Shown here: one piece after another, positions 1 through 10,671 of the stretch
How the letters are laid out: every line of letters starts with the position of its first letter
How positions within the stretch are numbered: position 1 is the stretch's first letter
Source: Lepidurus packardi
Taxonomy: Eukaryota > Arthropoda > Branchiopoda > Notostraca > Triopsidae
Length of the DNA stretch: 64,000 nt
Assembly (NCBI GenBank): GCA_023053545.1
Contig: JAKZAN010000003.1
Location: 653,501 to 717,500 of the forward strand
Direction: 5' to 3'
Program-made: the position numbers and the translations under genes
Notes under the pieces: generated by a model
Told to the model about the DNA's origin: nothing
Database searches by the model: none
What the model saw: the letters and a program-made list of their open reading frames with translations, nothing else

Positions 1-2883
1 CAGGCAGACTGTCTACTAGGATACGAGACAGCAAAAGCGCTGGGTTTAGTCCACATCTCCAACGCAGTAACAATGGATCCCGGATATCAGTACCTGAGAG
101 ACATGTTTCCCCAACTGTTCCAAGGTATTGGAAAACTCCGGAATCACCAAGTCAAACTACACATAGACCCTTCGGTACCTGCGGTCACTAGAAAGCACCG
201 ACGTGTGGGTTTTCACCTTCGCAAAGCGATGTCGGAGGAAATCGACCGACTTCTAAAAGAAGACATCATCGAGCAAGTCCTAGACGGTCCGACACCATGG
301 GTTTCGCCGTGTATTATGGTGCCGAAACCAAAGCAGCCTGGAAAGTTCAGAGTATGTGTCGATATGCGCGCACCGAACTTGGCAATTTTAAGGACCAGGC
401 ATGTAATCCCAACTGTAGAGGACCTAATCGTTGACCTGAACGGCGCACGGTTCTTTACAAAGCTGGATATGAACCAGGGATATCATCAGCTCGAATTACA
501 TCCGCAATCACGCTACATCACGACTTTCGCTACACACCAGGGCCTGTTCAGGTATAAAAGGCTCAACTTCGGAGTCAATTGCGCGTCGGAAATTTTTGAC
601 GACATCATCCGTCAAATCGTAAATGGCATCTCAGGAGTAGTCAACCGTAGTGACGACATCCTCGTCACTGGGAAAACCAAGAACGAGCATGACAGAAACC
701 TTAAAGAAGTGCTCCAACGTCTCGCCAAAAAACAGCTTACACTAAATTTTGACAAATGTGAGTTTGGGAAGACGAGCATCACATTTTATGGTTTGAACTT
801 TAGCGCCGATGGTCTGGCACCTGACAAGATAAAAGTAAAGGCAATCGACGAAGCGGAACAACCACAAAGCCCGGAAGAAGTTGCAAGCTTTCTTGGAATG
901 ATAACGTTCTCTAATAGATTCATTCCAGACGCAGCCACAGTTGCGGAACCATTGCGCAAGCTCACACGGCAAGGCTCTACATGGACGTGGGACACTCAAG
1001 AAGAAGGCGCATTCCAAGAATTGAAAAGACGTCTACGAGAAGCTACGACACTAGCCTATTATGACGTGGACCAGCAAACCACCATAATCGTAGATGCTAG
1101 TCCAAAGGGCCTAGGAGCCATATTAGTACAGGTATCCAAAGATGGACACGAAACTCCAATTGCTTTTGCTAGCCGCCGATTAACAGACATCGAGTCACGC
1201 TACTCTCAAACGGAACGAGAAGCGTTAGCCATCACGTGGGCCATCCTCCATTTTCATTTATATGTGGCAGGAAAAGGTTTCAAGATCATAACCGATCACA
1301 AGCCACTAGTTCCCATCTTCAATAAAGCTCTAATACAAGCACCCGCACGAATCGAGAGATGGCTGTTGAAATTACAGCAGTATGACTTCGTTGTAGAGTA
1401 CCGCCCCGGGAAAAATAACCCGGCAGATTTTATGTCCAGGCATCCAACCAAGGAATCAAAAGTCTCATCACGCGAAGAAATACTGGCGGAAAACTACATT
1501 GACTCTGTATGTCTCCGCTCGCAACCGAAGCATGTCTCTCTCCACGAAATTGCCGCTGCTACAGCCAACGACCAGCCGCTTCAGATTATAATTAAAAGCC
1601 TAAAAAGGATTAAACGCGGTGGAGCAACTGAGCTAAACGAAGCTGAAGAAAAACGACTCAAAGTACTGAAGCAGTGCGCAGACCAGATGACGATTCTAAA
1701 CTCCAAGGACGGTGAATTCCTCCTTAAAGGGACCAAGATTGTTATTCCCGACATCCTGACGCACCGAATCGTAGACATCGCGCACCAAAGTCATCTGGGT
1801 ATGGTGAAAACGAAAGGCTTACTCCGAGAAAAAGTCTGGTTCCCAAATTTGGATCAACTGGTTGAAAACAAAATCAGCAATTGTATTCCATGTCAAGCTT
1901 GCACGAACACGAATCAACCAGAACCCCTCCTAATGTCGAGCTTACCTGCCAAACCGTGGACCGAAGTTAGCGCTGATTTCGCAGAGATGCCGAACGGGGA
2001 TTACCTTCTAGTTGTTTATGACGACTATTCACGCTACCCCGTTGTCAGTAAGGTCACAACGACGTCAACAGCAGCCGTGACACCGAAGCTAGAAGAAATA
2101 TTTGCGTTATTCGGCATACCAGAAGTTGTCAAGACCGATAACGGTCCGCCGTTCAACGGTGCAGAATTTGCTCAGTTTGCGATAAGCATGAATTTCCATC
2201 ATCGCAAAGTCACGCCACTTTGGCCCCAGGCAAATGGCGGAGTTGAAAGATTTATGAGAACCTTAAAAAAGGCTCTTCGCTGTGCAGTTGCCGAGGGAGC
2301 CAACTGGCGACATCGAATCTCAAACTTCCTATTAGACTACCGTGCCTCACCTCATCCTAGCTCAGGTGCATCGCCCGGTTCCATGCTATTCGGAAGACCA
2401 ATGCGAACAAGGCTTCCACAAGTCCGCGCAGCTCTATCCGAGGATGAAATCCGCAACAAGGACACGGCCTACAAGAACAAGATAAAGAACTACGCTGACA
2501 AGAAGTCGAAGCATCGCGTCTTCGAAGTGGGCGATACCGTTCTATTAAGACGCGACAGAATCTCGAACAAACTGCAGACTCCGTATGAGACACGTCCATT
2601 CATGGTCACCAAGATAAACGGTACTATGGTCACTGCGGTGAACGAACATCGTTGCGTCACCAGGAACATAAGCTTCTTCCGGAAAATAAGTGGTGGCATT
2701 CCTGCAGGTGAACCAAATCCAAATGAAGAGATGGAAGAGGAACCTAGTACCACCATTTTTGAAACTCAACCTCCGCGCGCCGATATACCAACTGAAGACC
2801 AACCTCCAGACGCCGGTAATGTCAGACGAAGCGGTCGAGAGCATCACCGACCTCGAAGATACGAAGATTTCGTGTTATATTAA
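1..2883 (+). CDS. Ty3/Gypsy retrotransposon pol polyprotein, 5' part outside window
   Basis: Reverse transcriptase, RNase H and integrase of a Gypsy element. The frame is open from base 1 (residues before the first ATG at 73 include CLLGYETAKALGL, the usual end of the aspartic protease region), so the true start lies upstream. Seen in order, counted from the ATG: RT about residues 40-260 with the active site NRSDDILV, the SDD variant of this Gypsy group; RNase H about 335-460 (IIVDASPKGLGA, TDHKPL); integrase zinc finger (HQSHLGMVKTK to CIPCQAC) about 570-615; integrase core with the Asp of SADFAEM, the Asp of KTDNGPPF and the Glu of NGGVERF. No internal stop or frameshift, so this is the best preserved Gypsy ORF here. 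It ends at TAA 2881 and is followed by an A tract and one LTR, which gives the plus orientation. Enzymes of this type copy the element RNA and integrate the cDNA. Confidence 0.93.
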   Translation, partial: QADCLLGYETAKALGLVHISNAVTMDPGYQYLRDMFPQLFQGIGKLRNHQVKLHIDPSVPAVTRKHRRVGFHLRKAMSEEIDRLLKEDIIEQVLDGPTPWVSPCIMVPKPKQPGKFRVCVDMRAPNLAILRTRHVIPTVEDLIVDLNGARFFTKLDMNQGYHQLELHPQSRYITTFATHQGLFRYKRLNFGVNCASEIFDDIIRQIVNGISGVVNRSDDILVTGKTKNEHDRNLKEVLQRLAKKQLTLNFDKCEFGKTSITFYGLNFSADGLAPDKIKVKAIDEAEQPQSPEEVASFLGMITFSNRFIPDAATVAEPLRKLTRQGSTWTWDTQEEGAFQELKRRLREATTLAYYDVDQQTTIIVDASPKGLGAILVQVSKDGHETPIAFASRRLTDIESRYSQTEREALAITWAILHFHLYVAGKGFKIITDHKPLVPIFNKALIQAPARIERWLLKLQQYDFVVEYRPGKNNPADFMSRHPTKESKVSSREEILAENYIDSVCLRSQPKHVSLHEIAAATANDQPLQIIIKSLKRIKRGGATELNEAEEKRLKVLKQCADQMTILNSKDGEFLLKGTKIVIPDILTHRIVDIAHQSHLGMVKTKGLLREKVWFPNLDQLVENKISNCIPCQACTNTNQPEPLLMSSLPAKPWTEVSADFAEMPNGDYLLVVYDDYSRYPVVSKVTTTSTAAVTPKLEEIFALFGIPEVVKTDNGPPFNGAEFAQFAISMNFHHRKVTPLWPQANGGVERFMRTLKKALRCAVAEGANWRHRISNFLLDYRASPHPSSGASPGSMLFGRPMRTRLPQVRAALSEDEIRNKDTAYKNKIKNYADKKSKHRVFEVGDTVLLRRDRISNKLQTPYETRPFMVTKINGTMVTAVNEHRCVTRNISFFRKISGGIPAGEPNPNEEMEEEPSTTIFETQPPRADIPTEDQPPDAGNVRRSGREHHRPRRYEDFVLY

Positions 2884-3006
2884 TAATCCTCACTTTTGTA
2901 TTGTTTAAATAATTTAAGTTCTGGTCATCCGCTTAAAGAAAGTGTGAATCACAATTGTGATCTGTTTGTATGATGGTCTCAAGCGGAAACCAGTCACAAT
3001 TAATCT

Positions 3007-3011
<5 letters not shown>

Positions 3012-3043
<32 letters not shown>
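3012..3043 (+). repeat. A32 homopolymer at the polypurine-tract position of Gypsy1
   Basis: An uninterrupted run of 32 adenines followed by GAAATAGCAT, ending about 10 bases before the LTR. It sits where the plus-strand priming polypurine tract of the element should be and may have grown from it. Length may be uncertain in an assembly. Confidence 0.75.
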
Positions 3044-3045
<2 letters not shown>

Positions 3046-3053
3046 AATAGCAT

Positions 3054-3218
3054 TGTAACATCGTGCTAAGCAGCCAAGAGAGGGCAGCACGGGAATGAGG
3101 ATGGAAAATACACGGACATAACAGAGAGCAGGAGTGGGATAAAAAGCTCCCCGATTATCGTCGAGTAAACGACCCATCGGTGTGTTAAATTATTATATTT
3201 GAGTAAACAAATATTACA
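3054..3218 (+). mobile_element. 3' LTR of Gypsy1 (about 165 bp)
   Basis: The segment begins TGTAACATCG and ends AATATTACA, so it is bounded by TG and CA with short inverted ends TGTAA/TTACA. It contains a TATA-like GGGATAAAAAGC about two-thirds in, as expected for the promoter of a short LTR. The matching 5' LTR is outside the window, so boundaries rest on the terminal pattern alone and no target duplication can be checked. Confidence 0.65.
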
Positions 3219-3735
3219 GCTTAGTTTGAGTTTGAGTCTTGGCTGGCTTGAATGTTGTTAGCTCAGAAATTTGGTTTCTGAGACTTCTTATTTCTGCAAT
3301 TAGCAAAGGAACAAGGGTTGTCAGTGGGGCAAGGACAGCCATCAACGCCGGGGTGTCATCTTGCTTGGTCAGCTTCTTGTAACTCTCATTAAATTGTACT
3401 AGAGCTTCTTTTATAATCAAAGATTCCTCTACAGCAGCGGATTAATCCGTGTAAGTTCTCTTGATGGGTGGTTCTGAAGGTGACAATTGACGTTTTGAGA
3501 AGTGTGCATGGGGAGAATTTGGCGTCCTGGTTAGTCTGCATTCTTTGCAGTTCTTCGCTGCACGTTGGTCTTTAATAAAGAGCTTTTTGCAAGTAGAGCA
3601 TTCGATTTTCTTTTGGTTTTCGGTGTTTTGGACTTCAGTTTCGAAATCCATGGGGTCTAAGCTTGCTTTTGTGTTGGTAAGATTGGGTGGCAAGGTTGAT
3701 TTGGATTCCGGCACTGAAGCCGGTTCATCCGCCAT
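3214..3735 (-). pseudogene. Unrecognised ORF with CX2C zinc-ribbon-like motif and coiled coil
   Basis: Starting at an ATG at 3735, the minus strand reads 97 residues, stops at one TAA (3442-3444), then continues in the same frame for about 75 more residues to the LTR edge. The first part holds two CX2C pairs (CSTCKKLF, then CKECR); the second has a leucine-rich helical stretch (LIAEIRSLRNQISEL). I do not recognise the family. A Cys-rich segment followed by a coiled coil suits an ORF1 of a non-LTR element or a DNA-binding transposon protein. The stop is at the Gypsy1 LTR boundary, so the LTR insertion probably cut the 3' end. Confidence 0.4.
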
Positions 3736-3781
3736 TGCTTACCCTGGGCTTGGCCCAGTCGATGTTGGGTGGTGGAGTTGA

Positions 3782-4989
3782 TTTCTCTCTTTTAAGGGTT
3801 TGTGATAATGTTGAAGGAGTAATTTGGTTCAGAATTTGAAACAGGGAAAGGGAGGGTGGACCGGGAGAGGTTTGGGGGTGGATGGGTTAAAAGCAAAGTT
3901 CAATATTTTTTTAAAATTGGCGGGAGCTCACAAAATTCACTTCTGTTACTGGCGGAAGCGAACCGCGAACCTTACTGTCGACTTCTTTCACATAAAAATT
4001 AAGTTAATTTCAGAAATAGTGGTTTAACATGAATTATTAAGACATTTAACCGTCTTCATATCACGTTTCCAGAACATGAAAATGTTGCTCATGCTTTGGT
4101 TTCTTAAAATGTGTAGAAATTGCGTGAAAATGGAAATGAAGTCCTTACATTTCTCGGCCGGAAGCCAAGGTCGGAACTTAATTTTGGAACGTCAATATCT
4201 GACAAATGTGAGTTTTGGATGAAAATTTGTATATTTTTGGGTCACTCAGTTTTTTCGCATAGTAACGAAGATGGTAAACGGGGCTTCCGTGTTTCCCGCC
4301 ATTTCTGATGCGCGACGGAATTAATACTACACAAGCACGCTAAAATTCATCTGACATGCCAAAGGCAGATCCCAGGGTAAGTTTTATATAGAATTTGCCA
4401 TCCTAGGAGAAGAGAATGCAGAAATTGATGATAGGAATTTAAACAGACAAAAAAAACATTGGTAGTTTGATTTTTCTTTCGATTGGGGACAAAACCGAAG
4501 CTCGGTATTGAGTTTCAACTACGGTATACAGGTTGAGCTCACAGCTAGCTTTGAATACCCAAAAAAGAAAAAGAAGTCGTGGTCCAGAATGGAGCATCGT
4601 GACAGGCGTGTGGAAAGGCATTTTAATTTTTGTCATACTCGTCTGTTAAACGAACGTCTTGAGAATGTTACAAGAAAAAATCCAAAGGGCGATCCATATT
4701 TTTAAGGCATTCTTCATTTCGCAACACGACTCCGCTACGGAAAGTGGAATGGAGAGAAATAAAGTCTCCTCTCTCAAACTTGTTGGGTAAAAGCACGATG
4801 CACGAACCGCAAATGACTGAAACTTACTTATATTTTCCTCCCTTTAACTGCAAAAGCCACACTGCAATAATATTCGTGCTGTCTGGTACCGTATCTGCTT
4901 GCTGAACTGTTAAACTGGAAACATGACCATACAAATACAGTGGATGTCGCTTTTCCTGATCGCACTTGTCAAGTGAATATTGATTCTAA
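3782..4989. other. Stretch with no recognisable gene
   Basis: Short overlapping reading frames only, no domain that I recognise, no clear repeat structure and no RNA gene. Confidence 0.5.
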
Positions 4990-5060
4990 GCCTTTGACCG
5001 CGTGGATAACACACACGACTGGGGACCCATAGGTCCTCGGTTTGATTCCCGGTCGAGGCA
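4990..5060 (+). tRNA. tRNA-like remnant (3' half with B-box)
   Basis: The stretch ends with a T-arm-like GGTTTGATTCCC (B-box-like) and a 3' arm TCGAGGC that can pair, imperfectly, with GCCTTTG about 64 bases upstream. The segment GACCGCGTGGATAA resembles the start of an Arg/Trp-type tRNA with the D-arm shortened. No clean anticodon stem forms, so it is a pseudo-tRNA or a SINE head, not a working gene. A second tRNA-like half follows 11 bases downstream. Confidence 0.35.
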
Positions 5061-5071
5061 CTTTATTTTAT

Positions 5072-5108
5072 CTTCTGGTAGCTCAGTTGGTAGAGCGGTG
5101 GACTGTAG
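5072..5108 (+). tRNA. 5' half of a tRNA-Tyr(GUA)-like gene
   Basis: CTTCTGG-TA-GCTC-AGTTGGTA-GAGC-G-GTGGA-CTGTAG reads as acceptor 5' strand, U8/A9, a perfect D-arm with A-box, anticodon 5' strand and a GTA anticodon loop, the normal layout of tRNA-Tyr up to the usual intron position. The expected 3' half (TCCAC, T-arm, matching acceptor strand) is not found after it; an 8-bp hairpin GCTTGATA/TATCAAGC follows instead. Treated as a truncated gene or SINE head. Confidence 0.45.
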
Positions 5109-5689
5109 TGAACATGCTTGATATATTGATTCTATCAAGCGGCGATTCTAATAAATGAAAATCGGAAATATCTACCTACATGTGTACATATAGCTAGACT
5201 GTTTATGATGTAAAAGAAATAAAAACATGATATTAGGAACGAAAGTACAGTTTATTGTCTACAAAATGAACAAATGTAAAAACTATGAAATCTATAAAAT
5301 TAAGGTTCTCACCACGCTATCCTTTCTAAATTCGCCAATCAATGAAAAATGTCAGACATACATCCAGCGGATACTGTCGACAAGTTTGTAGAAACTAGTC
5401 TCGCGCTACGGGATTAGGCATAGGTGTTCCGGAGCTAACATCGGACACCCTTACATGACACTATTTTCTAGCCTTTGCGTTAAGAGATTAGTTCTACCGT
5501 ATCAATAAGTTGCGCACCTGTAGGAATCACATCGCCCTTGGAACTACATACTGAAGTTAGTTAAATGAACTATTCGTCCCCAAAGTGACATCCTTCGCCC
5601 ATCATCACATCCATATTTTTCAGTTCAGTCTTTTTGATTGACGAGAGCACCAGTTCATGGGTCATTCTTGGGATAATGAAGTATTTCAA
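5109..5689. other. Stretch with no recognisable gene
   Basis: AT-rich sequence after the tRNA-like half. I see only short random frames. The right part may belong to the decayed R2-clade element that follows on the minus strand. Confidence 0.45.
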
Positions 5690-6060
5690 CGCAAAAAGTC
5701 GTTGCTGGAGTACTAGCGGGGAGTACTAGTGGCTAAGCTAATCGAACGCTTTCTTGATGTCAATAAAGGCGCAGAAGAGGGAGATCTTTTCGTGTGTGGA
5801 GTTTTGAAAAAACTATCCAGTAGGAAGACACTCTCTGCACATCTGTCACAACGTAGAAATGCCTTTTGGTTGTGGTAGATCTTTAGTCCATCTTCTGAGT
5901 CTTGATGAGAGAATTTTGTTTAGGATTCTACAAAAACGCATGATTGGTCTACATTGATCATGTTGCGTGCGGGAATATTTACCATTGGAATCAGAACCGT
6001 GTCTTCAAAGTAGGCGGCAGATCCTTCAGTAAACAATTCAATTTCTTCTCAATTTACTTC
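5690..6060 (-). pseudogene. Decayed R2-clade reverse transcriptase fragment (R2E)
   Basis: Read on the minus strand, one frame gives QKAFLRCDRCAESVFLLDSF (about 5870-5810), matching the QKAFLP-DGCAENIFLLD block of the R2-clade elements elsewhere in this window. A neighbouring frame then gives CAFIDIKKAFD (about 5775-5735), the RT motif that contains the first catalytic Asp. The switch of frame and several stops show it is dead. No zinc finger, endonuclease or 3' end is visible, so it is an internal RT scrap. It lies far from the other copies and in opposite orientation to R2A and R2B. Confidence 0.6.
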
Positions 6061-6093
6061 GGGTCGAAAACGTGCTCCGTACATCTGCAACTT

Positions 6094-6432
6094 TTAACTG
6101 GCATGGACTAATCGCGAAGGGACCTGCTCAAACTCGGGATCACAAAAGGACAACTCGGAATCCTCTATATGACCTGCCTCGAAAAAGGAATGGATCGATT
6201 TTCCCAGAAAGACGCGTAATGATGGGCATCGCGGCGTGGACGAAACCAACTTGCGTTTGTCGACAACATTGAAGACTTCCGCCTTACTTACAAGCTCCAT
6301 AAGTTGCAGGTCTTTTGACCATTTCATCAACATCTCTCGCGCTCTTTTCCATACGATGGGAGCTTCGTTTTCTAGGTTTGCTTTTGCAATGCTTATAACA
6401 TCTTGAATACCAACCAAGTGAGACAAGTGCAC
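6094..6432 (-). CDS. Hypothetical 112-residue ORF, probably part of the R2E remnant
   Basis: An uninterrupted minus-strand frame from ATG 6432, rich in Leu, Lys and Glu, with no domain I recognise. It lies directly upstream, in minus-strand terms, of the R2-clade RT scrap, so it may be the degraded linker before the RT. It could equally be a chance frame. Confidence 0.2.
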   Translation of the reverse strand: MHLSHLVGIQDVISIAKANLENEAPIVWKRAREMLMKWSKDLQLMELVSKAEVFNVVDKRKLVSSTPRCPSLRVFLGKSIHSFFEAGHIEDSELSFCDPEFEQVPSRLVHAS

Positions 6433-7420
6433 TTTAAAGAATTCGGCGGCTTATACCAGGTTTTATACCGGGGTGTAAAACAGCTGTTCCTCCAATGCGT
6501 CTGAGCGGACGTCCTTGTTTGAGTTGTTGGTGCTCAACGAAGCTACAAGGATTGGATAGACGTTCGCGAGGTTTACCGGTGTGGACGACTGAGGATGTGT
6601 GTAATATAGTAGACAATAAACTGCTTGCTTACGACAAAGGATTGTTGTTATTCATTCACTTGTTTTCATACGTAGCTTCGCTCTGGCTCCTGAACCGGCA
6701 ACCACTTAGCAGGGGTCGCGGCCCTACAAACTAAAGAACTGCGATATTACAGGTTTACAGGTAGCATTCACTATTATAGGACCCTTTCTATCCAACGGCT
6801 TAATTGCTAAGTTTTCCTCTCTGAGTTTTTAAAATTTGTATCGGCAATTCTTCTTATTAGTATATTGATAACCATTTTATAATGTATTATGATTGTTTGC
6901 TGTTGAGTGGAACAAACAATCGTATTCATCCCTTTAATTGTTGTATTCTTGACAGTAGTTCTTCTTTATCTTAGTTTGCAGGCAGGATGGTAGCCATTGT
7001 TTCAAGACTTCGTTGCTTTTCTTTTCATCCTGTACTTTCAGTTTTGTTCTCTTTCTGAATTCTGCCCCAGATGGTCGCTTTTTTTGCTGATTCATTTTCA
7101 CTTCTGATACATTTATCCTTGTGTAAGAAAGCTATAAAAATCCCTGCCAATATTTAACATGAGTATATTATTCGGGATTTCTTCGAACTATAGGTCGCGC
7201 GCCGAAAAAGTGATCAGGCTGATACTGTTTGCCTGTGACTTACGGCGTTTTCCTTCAGTTGTTCTAGAGCACGTTTTATTCTCCGGGTTTTGTTGTACAA
7301 GGAAATTTTTCTCCTGTGAATTTGGATATTTGCCTTCATGATGTAACGAAGTCAGTTGACACGATCTAAATGTAAATTGGGTTAAAGGAGACACAGTTAT
7401 TGTGAAGGATCCCACCACAG
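6433..7420. other. Stretch with no recognisable gene
   Basis: AT-rich, short frames only. It ends exactly at the left terminal inverted repeat of the ISL2EU transposon. Confidence 0.45.
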
Positions 7421-7496
7421 TATAGAGCGTTTGCCAAATTCACCAGTGGCATCTAGTGAAGCGCATGTGAACAATGGATCCGCCATCTTGCGCAAT
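7421..7496 (+). repeat. Left terminal inverted repeat of the ISL2EU element
   Basis: Matches the reverse complement of 10953-11017 at its outer 20 bases and inner 17 bases; the middle has diverged by substitutions and an insertion of about 11 bases. Confidence 0.8.
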
Positions 7497-7717
7497 AGCA
7501 CTCCCTAGTCCTTTAAGGTTCAGTGTAGTAGTTCCTATTTTTTTCTTTTTTTTTTTCAGTTTTAGCACAACTATGAGTCATGTGAATAGTCAAGTGTGGT
7601 CTAAATGTATAGAAAAGCTTCCAGGGATCTCATAGCAGTTGATCAAACAGTATTTTCAGTCACAAACTACATCGGATAGGCATTTTAACCGTAGCGAGCT
7701 TTTCTTAAAAGACCACT

Positions 7718-9283
7718 ATGTTAAAGAAGTTGAGACCCTACTTCTTCCTTGTGGAAAAAAAACTATGCGTTCTGGCAAAATGCTTTAGAAGTTTCAGAAA
7801 AAACGATGCACCACATCAAGTAGAGCTTGCGTTTAAACCATCATTAGTCTGCAACTTGTGGAGAGATGCAATTGAATCAGCCACTCAGCCACTGTGGGAC
7901 AGCCCGGATACTGCAACCATGTAATTGCTGTCTTAAAACGGCTGCATAATTGTCAGAAAGAGGGATTCAATTAAGTACTGACAGAGCTCTCTTGTATAAG
8001 CAAACCACAGCAATGGGGCCGCTACCGAAGTCGGAATGATTTTACGTTCCGTGTTACTGACGGAAGCCGTACCGGTTGCTCTTCGTACCAGCCGTGCAAG
8101 AAGCCTCGGTTTGGTTTGGAACACAAAGATGCTATGATCGGGCTAACTGAGGTTATTAAATCAGAGAACAGTGATTTTGCAAAAATGCTTAAGACCGCAG
8201 CAACACTGGCCTCCACTTCGGGAGAGCTAGCCTGTCTCGGGGAGGTACCAAGGTCGTCAACACTTACGTACCAACTAAATACTAACGAGTCTGAATACGA
8301 CGTAAGTAACTATCCGTTTTAATCAATTATGAGTATGCAATGACTGAAGTCATCATCTTCGTAGATCCAAACATCCACCAAACAGTGTCCGTGGCAATTC
8401 CTTCTTTACCCCAAAACGCTTGGAACGGGTTTTCAGCACACGTACATGAAGAATTTGGATATTCACCAAAAAATCCGTCCGAATGTGCTTTGCTAAAGAA
8501 ACTTAAACTGGACATTACCAAGGCAAGATACGTAGAGAAAAACAGCCGCTCACAGTCATCCAGCGATTTATGGAAACAAGAACGTTTATGCAGGTAAAGA
8601 AACAAAGGTGCAGTACCCAGACATTTACATACACTGATGAATTTACTCGATTCTGCAGACTAACGGCGAGTACCTTTGGACAGGTAGTGAAACGGTACAC
8701 AGTGTGGACATCGGCAGGATTGTCGAATATCCTAGAGGACAATGACTTGAGCGGAATAAGGCAGGTCAGGTTTGGTCAGAAGTTTGAAGTAATAGCCGCA
8801 GCCCGTTATCAGGGTACTATGTATCGCCTTGATCATCGTGTCACCGTGGACTTCTGCGGCCTTGTGATAAATCCGAAGTGTTTTTGGCTAGCTGCAAGCC
8901 CCGATAGAAGAGTATTTGATCCTTTGGAGAATCCTCCTCATGGCTTGGCTGAGTTTAAGTGCCCTTACTCGCTACGGAACCAAACTGCCAAAATGTGTTT
9001 GTCATCTTCCAATTTCTACATGAAATTAGTTAACGGGTCTCCTTGCTTAGATCGGTCTCATGGATATTATTTACAAGTAATGAGCCAAATGGCTTTGTCT
9101 GGCACTCAGTGGTGCGACTTTGTCGTGTTTACCTACAAAGGTTTGATTATAGAACGTATAGCTTTTGATCTCAGAAAATGGAAAGAGATGTCATTGAAAT
9201 TGAATAGTTTCTATTTCATGCATGCGCTCCCTTACTTCACCAAAATGGACGCTCCGGAGCCGTCAACGACTGCCAAAAAATAG
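7718..9283 (+). pseudogene. SWIM-finger/YqaJ-like nuclease gene of ISL2EU, partly decayed, with intron
   Basis: Accessory nuclease gene of ISL2EU elements. The C-terminal part is well kept: RLTASTFGQVVKR, FGQKFEVIAAARY, LAASPDRRV and LAEFKCPYS are the YqaJ exonuclease core with the Asp and Glu-x-Lys metal site. An apparent 65-bp intron (8594-8658, GT...AG) splits the core: removing it joins QERLC to RLTAS, as in the family. The N-terminal SWIM-type finger is still readable around 7900 (GYCNHVIAVL, then a CISKPQQW block) but a frameshift and an in-frame TAA near 7975 break it. A GTAAGT near 8302 may be the donor of another small intron. The role of the nuclease in transposition is not settled. 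It ends 215 bp from the tail of the transposase gene. Confidence 0.75.
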
Positions 9284-9498
9284 TCTTCAATTATCATCTA
9301 GTGCAACGTCCAGTTAGTAATTAATACGTTTTGTGATAATTCTTCGCAATAAGTTTTTTTCTAACAAGAGCAATAAAAAATTTATGAGTGAACAATGCAG
9401 ATGTATATTTAAACTAAATTTGACTTAGTGCACTTTATTAATATGCAACGCAATAATACAAAGTTGTATGAATTTGCATAATTTGCCCAGAAACGCTG

Positions 9499-10671
9499 TC
9501 AATCTTCCTGTGAATCACTACAGTATTCGTCCGAAAAATATACTACAGGCTCCAGTGGATCTTCCGTCTGCTGATTAATGAGGGGAGTCTGGAAGTTTGA
9601 CAGAATACAGCAAACCGTCCATATTTGGTTCACGAGGCATGTTAAGAATTGTGGAATAACCTGTGACAATATTCTGTAGTTCTTAATTCTTGCTATGCGT
9701 CTTTCGACATGAACTCTGAGGGACCCTATTTCTTGTGTTCTCTGTATCTCCGCTCTGCTGAATTGGCGATTCCCTTGTTTGAATGGTGGGATGTTAAGCA
9801 ATACACCCTCGGGCAAAGCATTTTCTATATTGAGGGTTTTCGCACTTGAGTTCCGTTACGTCGATAATCAGCCTTGTAGATGGATAATTTTCCCGGAACT
9901 CCTCAGGCATCGTTTCTTCAATGTACTTCTTCGGTGGCCACAGCTGTAAGCATCCAAGACGATAATACATAAAGTTTATCCAGCTGGTGAATGTCCTACT
10001 GACTGTAGATAAACTAATACCAAATCGATGCGCCAGGTCCTTCTCTAAAAAGTTTAAGCGAAGCCGACAAAGCACCAACAAATCTGGTCAGCAGAACTCA
10101 TCTTTCGCGGTCTCCCTCGTGACGTAGGTAAGGCTTTCAGGTTCGTGGCTTCAGGCCCACGCCACTGGATGATATTTTCGCCGTTGTTCCCGGGATCTAA
10201 GTAATTCAACAAGCCCTCAAACTCCTTATCGGATTCCATGCCGGTGTATAACTTAAGCAAGTTTCGGTTATCTTTCAATCTTGCATACGACATTTGGCAC
10301 GATTTCAAAAGCTCTTTTTCAACACGCGCCGTTGAAAGTTCTTTTCGAACTTCTTGCAAAGAATCTTGAAGTGCAGCGATTTGATTTTCAGCGTTGTTCC
10401 TAGCTTGCTTTTCTTTTGCCAAAGCGTGGAGTAATGAGAATTTCTCTTTCCTCATTTCTTCTAACTGGTACTTTAATTCATCGCTTGTGGGGTCTTCTGG
10501 TTTCATACTGCATGTCTCGGGAATTTTTTCCGGTTGATCAGCAGGCTCAACACATTCGCAGCTGGAAGAGGAAGCGATTTCGTCCTCTGGCAAAGGAGTC
10601 TCTACATGAAGGCTGAGATCTTCGTGCCCAGAAAATATTTCGCTGGGTAACTCTCGCTTCTTTGGTGTCAT
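9499..10671 (-). pseudogene. ISL2EU transposase (DDE_Tnp_4 type), frameshifted and internally deleted
   Basis: Three frames make one protein. From ATG 10671: an acidic N-terminus, a coiled coil of about 60 residues (residues 65-130), then a block ending GRPRKMSSADQ. A frameshift near 10080 leads into LRLNFLEKDLAHRFGIS-STVSR (helix-turn-helix) and LIIDVTELKCENPQ, which holds the first catalytic Asp. A second switch near 9815 leads to LLNIPPF and LRVHVERRIARIKNYRIL, which holds the catalytic Glu. The stretch between, which normally carries the second Asp (DKGF block, roughly 65 residues), is missing. The enzyme therefore cannot catalyse transposition. Confidence 0.85.
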
